A stretch of 60,509 nt of DNA from Phycisphaerales bacterium UBA7800 (GTDB taxonomy: Bacteria > Planctomycetota > Phycisphaerae > Phycisphaerales > Phycisphaeraceae): positions 1 to 60,509 of the forward strand of contig DLCK01000002.1 of the NCBI GenBank assembly GCA_002480565.1, in the 5' to 3' direction. The notes under the pieces were generated by a model. That model was not told the origin of the DNA and did no database searches. It was given only the letters and a program-made list of their open reading frames with translations. Shown here piece by piece: positions 44,567 through 52,673 of the stretch (its first letter is position 1; each line of letters starts with the position of its first letter). Made by a program: the position numbers and the translations under genes.

Positions 44567-47470
44567 CTATTTGTCTTCGTAAATCATGATTGTTTTAAAC
44601 ACCGCATCCGTCGAGCCATCGGCATCATCATCCGCTACAAAAAACAAATTGTTCATCGGTCCCGTATAAAATTCCCCGACAGGAATCCGGTAGGTCTTGT
44701 TGTCAGAGGTGTAGGCACTGATCCCCTGCCATGCCTGATTCCAGACATCACTACCCCCAAGCTGAAGTCCGCGGACGGCATTGGAATAGTCGGTATCCTC
44801 ATCCAGACCGATAGCGAGTATCTCGCCTTCATCCGCAGCGGTGACTTCAAATTCAAGAACCGTTTTGCTGGTGATGGTGTAGCTAAGCGGGATACGTTTC
44901 CAGGCATTGCCTTGGATCGCAACCGTCAAGCCACCATCCGAGGTGTTGGCGATTGCGGGATAGCCGCCGTAGCCATCCTGCCCACCGCCATAGCCGGAGA
45001 TTGTGTAGTCATCGAAGTCCACGGCCACGCCATTAGTGCGCGTCGTGTTGGACCAATCCAAATTATCGGTAAGACTAAATGTGATCGGCATGGCGGGATC
45101 GGCCATCGTGGATAAATTGATATCATCGACCACGCTGTACACATTCCCACGGATGTAGATTCGTGAGAAGCTGCCAAAGTCGGTATCCGTTGCGGTGAGT
45201 TTTTCGACACCATTCACATAGACCGTCAAAAGCCCTGTGCTGGCATCCCATGTCAATTTAATCTCCGCCAATCCTGCAAAGGTTGTGTCGTATGTCACAG
45301 GATCAGTTCCGGTCACGGCATAGCCCGTTGCAGGATGATCCGGGTTGGCGTTACTTGCCGAAATCGTCGTGCCGGTGGTTGAGAAATTATCCCATGGTGT
45401 TGTGAGATTCAATTTCTTGATCTGGACATAGCCGTTGCCATAGAAGCTCGTCGAAGATGCCGTACTCCAACCGACTGCGTAACCTTGCGTGCCATCGCTG
45501 TTGAGCAGTCCGACCATGTTGTAGCGACTGAAGTTTGACTGGAGCATCTTGAAGGTGAGTGTAAAGTCTTCGGTGACGGTGATGCCCATGTCACGATAGT
45601 TCACGCCGTTATTGGCTTTGGCTGTCTGACTGTTTAGCGTGGTTGAGTAGCCGCTAGGTGTTGCAGTGAACGTGTCGGTTAATGTCAGCGATGCGTTGTT
45701 GGGTGATGAAGGAACAGCATTGATCCAGACATTCTGCAATGCTGCGGTATCTGCGTAGCTGTCAAAATTTTCGTCGAACACGGAGACTGGATATTGCATA
45801 AAGGCAGGTTCGCCGATGGTGTTGTTGGAGATTTGGAAATCGGATGCATTGCGAATGTAAAACACATTACCCACCGCGCCTCGGCCATAAGCATTGAGTC
45901 CGCCGTAATCGTTAAATGTATTGTTGTCGATCACGACATCCAAGACGCCCTTGGTCGCTGTGGTACTCGAACCGTCTCCAGAGGATTGAATCCAAATGTT
46001 GGAACGTTCGACATTGGTAAACGTGTTGTCCAAAACCTGAGCCCCACTGCCCGACGGCCCTTCGCTGAGGAAGCTTGAGTCATTACTGATGACAATGGCA
46101 GGTCCAGCGATGGTATCAAAGTGATTGCCTTGGATCAGGGAGTCGGGTGCACGCATCAACACACCCCGTGCACGGTGATTGTAAAAATGATTATCTGTCA
46201 CCACCGCCCCGCGACCACAAGCATTGAGATTCAGAATTTGAGAACATGATCGCACATCCTGCGTGGTGAGCCAAGTCACAAAGGTCGGCACGGGATTTTC
46301 AAAAACGATCCGCATGCAACCCTTGGAATATTCGCTGATGGTCGTCGTCTTGATACTGACAATCGGGCCAAGTGAAATAAGCCCGTGAGTCGTCTTATCC
46401 ATATAGATAAAATCATCCGCGAAGTTGAACAATGAACCATGCGATTCGACCACGATGGTGTAGGCATCCTCCACCTTGATCACCGGCACAAACGATCCGC
46501 CAATGTTCACCGAGTCGTCACCCATCCCTGTGAAATAACAGTTACTCACCACAGGCCCAACCGTACACCACTTCGAATGCACACCATCGGCATTGGTGGA
46601 AAATAGACGCGTGCTATTGGGTAACTGCTCAATGGTGCATTGATCCACCGTAACCAGATCACAGCTTTGGATGTTAAACGCAGTTGCAGGCGCGCTGTAA
46701 ACCGTCACGTTTTCCAGTAAGACATCGCCTGATGAATTGCACTTGACCGCATCAGCTTTACGTCTGCCGACGACGACGAATTTCAAGCCGACAAAATCAT
46801 CAAGCACCGTGTTTGATGTGTGATAACGATAGACGCCACCGCCCAGATCGACCACCTGTTCACGCAGGTATTGATCCATGTATTGGTTGAGTTTTCTGCC
46901 GGTCGTTGGATCATAAAGGTATCCGACATTGGTTGCGGTATGTGCACCGCCATAGCCGTCGATGTGATCTTCGGTTGGAAGCGGGAAACCTGGATCAATG
47001 GTGATATCGACATATCTTGATGCGGGTGTTGTAGCGACGACCGTACCTTGTGTATGTGGCAAGGGATCATAGTCAACGGCTAAATTGCGTACGGTAATAT
47101 TGTCCGACGCGTTAATGTAGATGCCATGGTGATAGGGACTGCCACAGATAAGCGTTGCCTGATTACTGGCTTCTACGGTCAAGTTGGAAATGCCACTGAT
47201 TTTTAAGTGACCTGCACTACTGTCAGCAGATTGTGATAACGCCAAGCGATAAGAACCGTCAGGTATCTGTAAAATCACTTGTGCTGGTGACAACTGTGCG
47301 ACGGCATCCAAAGCTGCAACAAATGCGGGATAATCATCCGTCACCCCATCGCCGACCGCCCCATAGGTTGTGACATTCAACACTGTCTGAGCATGTGCGG
47401 ACCATTGCAGACACAACACACACAAGACCGACCAACACCATATCTGAGACATTCCTTTTACACGGTTCAT
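44567..47470 (-). CDS. Secreted GH110-like beta-helix protein with C-terminal beta-sandwich domains
   Basis: This is a 967-residue protein starting at the ATG at 47470 (the GTG at 47479 is possible), with a signal peptide ending SAHAQ. Residues 22-570 form a right-handed beta-helix beginning VLNVTTYGAVGDGVTDD. Motifs line up with GH110 alpha-1,3-galactosidases: FSTNADGVHSKW near 293 and FTGMGDDSVNIGGSFVPVIK near 317, where GH110 places its catalytic Asp and Asp-Asp pair. RARGVLMRAPDSLIQGNHF and AIVISNDSSF also line up. A unique extension (570-967) holds a beta-sandwich starting FDENFDSYA and a second one with WDNFSTTG and GDVW-type strands, probably sugar-binding. It is the third of three tandem paralogues. 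Confidence 0.8.
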   Translation of the reverse strand: MNRVKGMSQIWCWSVLCVLCLQWSAHAQTVLNVTTYGAVGDGVTDDYPAFVAALDAVAQLSPAQVILQIPDGSYRLALSQSADSSAGHLKISGISNLTVEASNQATLICGSPYHHGIYINASDNITVRNLAVDYDPLPHTQGTVVATTPASRYVDITIDPGFPLPTEDHIDGYGGAHTATNVGYLYDPTTGRKLNQYMDQYLREQVVDLGGGVYRYHTSNTVLDDFVGLKFVVVGRRKADAVKCNSSGDVLLENVTVYSAPATAFNIQSCDLVTVDQCTIEQLPNSTRLFSTNADGVHSKWCTVGPVVSNCYFTGMGDDSVNIGGSFVPVIKVEDAYTIVVESHGSLFNFADDFIYMDKTTHGLISLGPIVSIKTTTISEYSKGCMRIVFENPVPTFVTWLTTQDVRSCSQILNLNACGRGAVVTDNHFYNHRARGVLMRAPDSLIQGNHFDTIAGPAIVISNDSSFLSEGPSGSGAQVLDNTFTNVERSNIWIQSSGDGSSTTATKGVLDVVIDNNTFNDYGGLNAYGRGAVGNVFYIRNASDFQISNNTIGEPAFMQYPVSVFDENFDSYADTAALQNVWINAVPSSPNNASLTLTDTFTATPSGYSTTLNSQTAKANNGVNYRDMGITVTEDFTLTFKMLQSNFSRYNMVGLLNSDGTQGYAVGWSTASSTSFYGNGYVQIKKLNLTTPWDNFSTTGTTISASNANPDHPATGYAVTGTDPVTYDTTFAGLAEIKLTWDASTGLLTVYVNGVEKLTATDTDFGSFSRIYIRGNVYSVVDDINLSTMADPAMPITFSLTDNLDWSNTTRTNGVAVDFDDYTISGYGGGQDGYGGYPAIANTSDGGLTVAIQGNAWKRIPLSYTITSKTVLEFEVTAADEGEILAIGLDEDTDYSNAVRGLQLGGSDVWNQAWQGISAYTSDNKTYRIPVGEFYTGPMNNLFFVADDDADGSTDAVFKTIMIYEDK

Positions 47471-47704
47471 AGCGCTCACTTTCAGAAAGGGACAAAGAAA
47501 ACCGTACTCTTACGCGTGATACTTAGATATAAACAAACCTGTCAGGCCATACGACAGCAGACATGCATATGCATGTGAAACAGGGGTTGGATTAATCGGC
47601 GAACGATAAGTATCACCCTTTTTTATGGGTGAATGAATACTCGAATGTGCTTCCCAGAAATATGGGCAATGCCACCTGTGACGAACAGAAAAGTGGCACG
47701 TTGA
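47471..47704. other. Intergenic region with a 16-bp palindrome and a TCACCC/GGGTGA stem
   Basis: The 234 bases between two GH110-like genes hold a perfect palindrome ACATGCATATGCATGT at 47561-47576, about 90 bases upstream of the downstream gene's start. A stem TCACCC/GGGTGA with a T-rich loop lies at 47613-47632. The palindrome is a candidate operator, so this third paralogue may have its own promoter. Confidence 0.5.
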
Positions 47705-49522
47705 TTATTTCGTAGCTGTTGGCTCCGTTGGCAATGCCAAGGGTTTTCCCTCAATCCTGTTGTTCTTCCAGATGAGTTGGGAAGTATGATTGAGGATGAC
47801 AGGTTGACCGCGATATTGTTCGTCAGAGGGTTTACCGATGGTGTTGTTTTCAATCAGCACGTTTGAAGCATTGCGGATAGAAAGTAAATTGCCGACTTCA
47901 CCGCGCCCATAAATATTGGCACCCCCGTAACTCTCAAAACGGTTATTGCGGATGATGACATTCATCACGCCCTGCGTTGCGATGTCGGACTGCTCACCTG
48001 CGCCGGAGTAGAGCATGATGTTGGATCGTTCGATGTTGGTAAAGGTGTTGTCTTCAATGAGGGTGCCATCACCGGATGGGCCTTCCTGCAAAAAGCCGCT
48101 GTCGTTGGCGACAACAATGCCGGGGCCTGCAAGGTTTTCAAAGTGATTGCCTTTGATCAGGGCATCGGGACAACGCATTAAAATGCCACGCAGTCGATGA
48201 TCGTAAAAGTGACAGTTAATCACTTTGCCCCCACGCCCGACGTAGTCATAGTTAATGAGTCGCGAACACTTGTACTGTGGCCGATCCTTGTCTTTGACGG
48301 ACATATAGGTGATGAGTTTGGGAAGTTTGTTTTCGAACGTCAGCTTAAGACATGGACGATTGAATCCATCGACGCGGACACCTTGAATACTGCGAATATT
48401 ACCAAGCGAGACGTGTCCGAGGGTGGTTCGATCCACGACTTTGTAATCACCGATTTTGTGGTTGACGGTGCCATGGGCCTGGACAATCATGGTGTACTCA
48501 TCGGGCTGCTCGATGACGGGGGTATAGCTGCCACCGATATTCACCGAGTCATCACCCATGCCGGTAAAGGAACTGTTGGACAGCACTGGACCATTGGCAC
48601 ACCACTTTGAATGCAGGCCATCGGCATTGGTGCTCATCATACGGTCGGTGTTGGGTCTACGAGCAATATGGCTGTTGTTGATCACCACATCTTTGCTGTT
48701 GGACACGTTCCAACCACAAGCTGGCGCGTGATAGATCACAACTTTCTCCATCAGACAGCCAGCCACGTTGTCGATCTTTACGCCATCGGCTTTGCGACGC
48801 GAGACGATGGTGAAGATGTTACCCACCATCTCCGGCTCAACTTCGTTGGAAGTCGTGAAACGATACACGCCATTGCCTAAATCCTGCGTGACATTCTTCC
48901 ACATGTACTGGTCGTAAAATTGATTGAGTTTTCTGCCAGTCTTGGCATCAAAGATGTAACCGACATTCTTGGTCGGGACGATCTTTTTTGCCTGATTAAA
49001 GTCAATCCATGACTCGGTAGGCAGCGGGTATCCGGGCGCGATTTTCACATCAATGAAATGTTTATCAGGCGTCACCGCAACGATCGTCCCCTGCGTTTGC
49101 GACATGGGGCTGTAATCAATCCGTACGTTCTGCACGGTGATGTTTTTGCTGTTGGAAACAAAGATGCCATGCCGGTAGGGATTGCCCATCAATAGCAAGG
49201 GTTGATTTTCGCCGACGATGCTCACGTTGGCCATATTCTCAATGGTGAGATTACCGCCCTCTTTGGATGGCTTGTCTACATCGAAGGTTCCAAGACGGTA
49301 TGTGCCTTGCGGGATCTGAATCGTCACCGGCTTGCCGCCCTGTGCTTTGGTAATCTCCAAAGCTTTGACAAAGGCAGCATAATCATCAGCTTTGCCATCA
49401 CCGATTGCGCCGTGGTCTTTGACGTTAATCACCATCTGGACACTGACTGTCGAACAACCCATAAGACAGATTGCAGTCAGACACATAACGTAAGCACGAA
49501 TCACTTTCATTGACATGAGCAT
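47705..49522 (-). CDS. GH110-like beta-helix lipoprotein
   Basis: This is a 605-residue protein with AAAGG five bases before the ATG at 49522. The signal segment ends LMGCSTV with a lipobox and Cys near 23, predicting a lipid anchor. The beta-helix starts MVINVKDHGAIGDGKADD. GH110-type motifs: MSTNADGLHSKW near 294 and FTGMGDDSVNIGGSYTPVIE near 320; the three candidate catalytic Asp residues are kept. Further matches are LRGILMRCPDALIKGNHF and IVVANDSGFLQEGPSGDG. No extra C-terminal domain. It is the middle copy of three tandem paralogues and ends 234 bases before the next. It probably cleaves terminal alpha-galactose residues at the cell surface; this is by resemblance. Confidence 0.8.
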   Translation of the reverse strand: MLMSMKVIRAYVMCLTAICLMGCSTVSVQMVINVKDHGAIGDGKADDYAAFVKALEITKAQGGKPVTIQIPQGTYRLGTFDVDKPSKEGGNLTIENMANVSIVGENQPLLLMGNPYRHGIFVSNSKNITVQNVRIDYSPMSQTQGTIVAVTPDKHFIDVKIAPGYPLPTESWIDFNQAKKIVPTKNVGYIFDAKTGRKLNQFYDQYMWKNVTQDLGNGVYRFTTSNEVEPEMVGNIFTIVSRRKADGVKIDNVAGCLMEKVVIYHAPACGWNVSNSKDVVINNSHIARRPNTDRMMSTNADGLHSKWCANGPVLSNSSFTGMGDDSVNIGGSYTPVIEQPDEYTMIVQAHGTVNHKIGDYKVVDRTTLGHVSLGNIRSIQGVRVDGFNRPCLKLTFENKLPKLITYMSVKDKDRPQYKCSRLINYDYVGRGGKVINCHFYDHRLRGILMRCPDALIKGNHFENLAGPGIVVANDSGFLQEGPSGDGTLIEDNTFTNIERSNIMLYSGAGEQSDIATQGVMNVIIRNNRFESYGGANIYGRGEVGNLLSIRNASNVLIENNTIGKPSDEQYRGQPVILNHTSQLIWKNNRIEGKPLALPTEPTATK

Positions 49523-49585
49523 GTCAACCTTTCAAAAACAACTTGTTTTAAGGCAAAAAACTAATCCAGACCAACCACATGGCCA

Positions 49586-51364
49586 TTACTTCTTTTCGGG
49601 AATGTCAGCGGCATCCTTTTGCAAATCCAATGGGCGCCCATTGATCGAGTTATTCTTCCAAGTGATCTTCCCGAGATTTTTGTGATAGAGAATGGGCGTC
49701 TTTTCATAGCCGGGGTTGGGATTGGTGATGGTATTGTTTTCAATGACGATATCCGCACCTTTACTGATGTAAAATGGATTACCATTGATGCCACGCCCGT
49801 AGGGATCGTCACCGCCATAGTTTTCGATTTTGTTATTACGGATAATCAGACCGCGGACTTTGGGAGCAAGCGAGGACGCGATGTAGATATCGGATCGCTC
49901 GATATTGGACATGACATTATCTTCAATGATGGTGTTATCACCGCATGGGCCTTCGGTGAGAAAGCCTCCGTCATTGCTGACCACGATGGCCGGGCCGGAC
50001 ATGTTTTCGATGCGATTGCCTTTGATCAAACTGTCGGGACCACGCATGAGAATGCCACGGACACGATGGTTAAAAAAGTGATTGTTAATGACCTTGGCAT
50101 AGCGACCACATGCATTGAGATTCAGCACCTGCGAACATTTGCGAGGATGATTCGTTTGCTTCCAAGTCACCAATTCAGGTAACGGTGCGTCAAAAGTCAG
50201 CATGAGGCAATGCTTGTTGTAACCTTCGACTTTGATGCCGTTCCATTTTAAAAGCTTGGGCATTTTGAGGTGTTGGTCGTGGCCGGGCGTTGCCATAATC
50301 AAGTCGGTGGGATAGTTGGTGATGCTGCCATGGGCCTGGACGACGATGGTTCTGTCATCGAGCTTTTGGAGGACCGGGGTGTAGGAACCGCCGATGTTCA
50401 CCGAATCATCCCCCATGCCGGTGAAGGAAGAATTGCTAAGCGTCGGGCCGACCGGACACCACTTTGAATGCAGGCCATCGGCATTGGTACTCATGGCACG
50501 GGGCGCGCCGGAGACATCCGGGCGATGCATGATTTTCGACTTATCAATGGTGATCCCGGAACTGCTTGAGACGTTGTAACCACAGGACGGAGCGCTGTAG
50601 GCAGTCACATTTTCAAGTAGACAATCTCTCGAAGCGTCAACCTGAAACGCACTGGCTTTGCGACGACCGACAACTGCGAAGCGTTTACCCACCATGCTCT
50701 GTTTAACGACGTTGGAGGACTTGTATCGGTAAAGTCCATCCCCTAAATCTTCAACCTGTTTACGCAGGTATTGGCTGAAATATTCATTGCATCGCAGGTT
50801 GGTATCCGGGTCATACAGACTACCGACGTTATGCCCCTTCTTGCTGGCAAACGCATCAATATGTTTATCAGTTGGCAAGGGATAGCCAGGGTCCACGCGG
50901 ATGGTAATCAACTGTGCTTCAGGATCGACTGTCGTGATAATGCCTTGGGTGTAGGGCAAAAGCTCATAATCCACTGCAAGGTTTTTAACCGTCACATTTT
51001 TGGATTTGAAGATACCAACCCCCATGTGATATGGACTGCCCACCAGCAGCAATGCCTGCTTGTCACCAGTGACGGTCAGATCACTTTGCGACTCAATATG
51101 CAGATGCGATTTGATCTTGGCTGATTCATCCAACGCCAAGCGATACGTGCCATCAGGTATCCGAAGCGTGACCGGGCGTGATGTGACAGTCCGCACAGCT
51201 TCCAAGGCTTTATTAAATGCTGGCAGGTCATCGTTCACACCATCTCCTATGGCACCGAAATCCTTGACATTGAGTACGGTCTGAGCATTGCTACAGGCGG
51301 TACACATCACTAACAGGCAAAGAAAAGTCAGTTGGCTAAGAGTGCGAATGTGTGTTGACATCAT
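49586..51364 (-). CDS. GH110-like beta-helix protein (first of the tandem trio)
   Basis: This is a 592-residue protein. The ATG at 51364 (or 51361) begins MMSTHIRTLSQLTFLCLLVMCTACSNAQ, a signal peptide that may also serve as a lipoprotein signal; the frame open to 51601 overlaps the LacI gene and is discarded. The helix starts VLNVKDFGAIGDGVNDD. MSTNADGLHSKW near 291 and FTGMGDDSVNIGGSYTPVLQ near 318 carry the GH110-type Asp residues. RVRGILMRGPDSLIKGNRI and IVVSNDGGFLTEGPCGDN follow. It starts 57 bases after the LacI stop, so is cotranscribed with its regulator. It is closest to the copy at 47705 in plan. Confidence 0.8.
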   Translation of the reverse strand: MMSTHIRTLSQLTFLCLLVMCTACSNAQTVLNVKDFGAIGDGVNDDLPAFNKALEAVRTVTSRPVTLRIPDGTYRLALDESAKIKSHLHIESQSDLTVTGDKQALLLVGSPYHMGVGIFKSKNVTVKNLAVDYELLPYTQGIITTVDPEAQLITIRVDPGYPLPTDKHIDAFASKKGHNVGSLYDPDTNLRCNEYFSQYLRKQVEDLGDGLYRYKSSNVVKQSMVGKRFAVVGRRKASAFQVDASRDCLLENVTAYSAPSCGYNVSSSSGITIDKSKIMHRPDVSGAPRAMSTNADGLHSKWCPVGPTLSNSSFTGMGDDSVNIGGSYTPVLQKLDDRTIVVQAHGSITNYPTDLIMATPGHDQHLKMPKLLKWNGIKVEGYNKHCLMLTFDAPLPELVTWKQTNHPRKCSQVLNLNACGRYAKVINNHFFNHRVRGILMRGPDSLIKGNRIENMSGPAIVVSNDGGFLTEGPCGDNTIIEDNVMSNIERSDIYIASSLAPKVRGLIIRNNKIENYGGDDPYGRGINGNPFYISKGADIVIENNTITNPNPGYEKTPILYHKNLGKITWKNNSINGRPLDLQKDAADIPEKK

Positions 51365-51420
51365 GTGCGATCCATTGAACATAGGAAAGATTGAAATTGA
51401 AGTTCGACACAGCATGTTGT

Positions 51421-52488
51421 TCACGCTGTGATTGTTGCGACTGAGTCCCGAGCGACCAACTGCCCGACGACACTTTGGACCACGGGCGGCTGGTGATCCG
51501 GGCCATGGTCGATATGGTGCATCAAACGCATGGCTGCCTGATACGTACACTGCTCGATAGCGACGCTGTAACTTGAAAGCTGCGGCGAAAGCAGACTGCA
51601 CAGTTCCACGGTGTTATCAAATGCCAGAACACTTAGCTCATCGGGAATGGATAAACCAAGACGTTGGGCGCTTTGATAACAGCCCGCAGCATTCCAGTCA
51701 TTGGCACAAAGGACGGCGGTGGGACGACGCTTCTTTGGAAGCTTTCGCCAACCTTCAAGCACCTGGTCATACTCGGGGTAATTCGCTTCAGGAACCGACG
51801 GACCATTGAGTTGGGTTTGACGTAAATAAACCAGGTCAGGATCAAACGCATGATGCATTCGCATGAAGCGTTCGTAACCTTGGTATCGCATGAGCAGCAT
51901 CGCGTGGTGACTGATGTTGCAGACAAAGCCAATGTGGCGATGCCCATTTTCCCAAAGGTATTGGGCTGCTGAGTAGCCGCTGTGGTAGTCATCACAATTG
52001 ACTTGATCGAATGGCAAGCCCGGCTGATTGACATTAAGTCCAACGACCGGCATCTGTTTGCAGACTTCATCAATGCCTGGTGTGGTGACGTTCTTCACCA
52101 GCAAGCCATCAATCTTATTTTCCGCAACCATCCTTGGGATGCCCTGCGAGCCTTCACCAAATTCCGTAAGGTAATGGAACCCCATCTGCGTACATGCACG
52201 GGCAAGTCCCTGGAAGAATGCGCTGTACATTGGATGATTGGCCCACTGCGACGAGGCGCTTGGGACATAGATACCGACATTGCCTGTCTTGCGAGCTTTG
52301 GGCGCCCGACCACTGCCTAGAGGCCGACGTCCGCGAAGCGTGTATCCCAAGTCCTTGACCGCTTGATGAACGCGATTGGCGTTGCTGGGGCGAACCCCCT
52401 GCTCGCCACGTAACACGCGACTGACAGTCCCGGTGGAAACCCCTGCGCGGCTGGCAACATCTTTGATATTGACTTCTGTTTTGATCAT
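51421..52488 (-). CDS. LacI-family transcription regulator (locus C)
   Basis: This is a 355-residue protein. The HTH (VNIKDVASRAGVSTGTVSRVLRGE) spans 6-29, and the hinge region is LGYTLRGRRPLGSG. The effector domain (VGIYVPSASSQ, IDGLLVKNVTTPG, HRHIGFVCNISHH, VLCANDWNAAGCYQSAQRLGL) is of the sugar-binding type. Downstream on the same strand are three GH110-like genes; upstream lie a promoter with operator-like repeats and a heparinase-like gene. It probably represses itself and the galactosidase-like genes until an inducing sugar appears. Confidence 0.9.
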   Translation of the reverse strand: MIKTEVNIKDVASRAGVSTGTVSRVLRGEQGVRPSNANRVHQAVKDLGYTLRGRRPLGSGRAPKARKTGNVGIYVPSASSQWANHPMYSAFFQGLARACTQMGFHYLTEFGEGSQGIPRMVAENKIDGLLVKNVTTPGIDEVCKQMPVVGLNVNQPGLPFDQVNCDDYHSGYSAAQYLWENGHRHIGFVCNISHHAMLLMRYQGYERFMRMHHAFDPDLVYLRQTQLNGPSVPEANYPEYDQVLEGWRKLPKKRRPTAVLCANDWNAAGCYQSAQRLGLSIPDELSVLAFDNTVELCSLLSPQLSSYSVAIEQCTYQAAMRLMHHIDHGPDHQPPVVQSVVGQLVARDSVATITA

Positions 52489-52494
52489 AATTCA

Positions 52495-52513
52495 AACGTT
52501 CAAAATGAACATT
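52495..52513 (-). promoter_or_regulatory. Candidate LacI operator between -10 and start codon
   Basis: The inverted repeat AACGTTCA-AAA-TGAACATT (one mismatch) lies seven bases before the regulator's start and just downstream of the predicted -10 box. Its AACGTT core and TGAAC half recur in the perfect palindrome at 52658-52669. The position suits autorepression. Confidence 0.6.
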
Positions 52514-52514
52514 C

Positions 52515-52544
52515 AAATTATTGGCATCAAAACCAGCAAGTCAA
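52515..52544 (-). promoter_or_regulatory. Probable promoter of the locus C lacI gene
   Basis: On the minus strand, TTGACT (52544-52539) and TAATTT (52520-52515) are separated by 18 bases, a reasonable sigma-70-type pair. The candidate operator follows immediately. Confidence 0.55.
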
Positions 52545-52657
52545 GACAAACAACAATAATGTTTGAAAATAGTTCAAAAACAGACGTTTTGAGCAAGTGA
52601 ATGATGATTAAAAACGAAATCGTCCATCAATACAACATGAATCAAAGACCACATAAT

Positions 52658-52669
52658 ATGAACGTTCAT
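52658..52669. promoter_or_regulatory. Perfect palindrome ATGAACGTTCAT, candidate second LacI operator
   Basis: This 12-base perfect palindrome with AT-rich flanks lies 170 bases upstream of the LacI gene and five bases beyond the stop of the lyase gene. Core and length are typical of LacI-family sites. A third weaker site, TTTGAA-N5-TTCAAA, lies near 52561-52577. Together these could support looping. Confidence 0.55.
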
Positions 52670-52673
52670 TTTG

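Noticed and set aside
49535..49549. AAAACAA-C-TTGTTTT repeat upstream of a GH110-like gene as operator
   Set aside because: Low complexity A/T sequence; not seen at sister genes.
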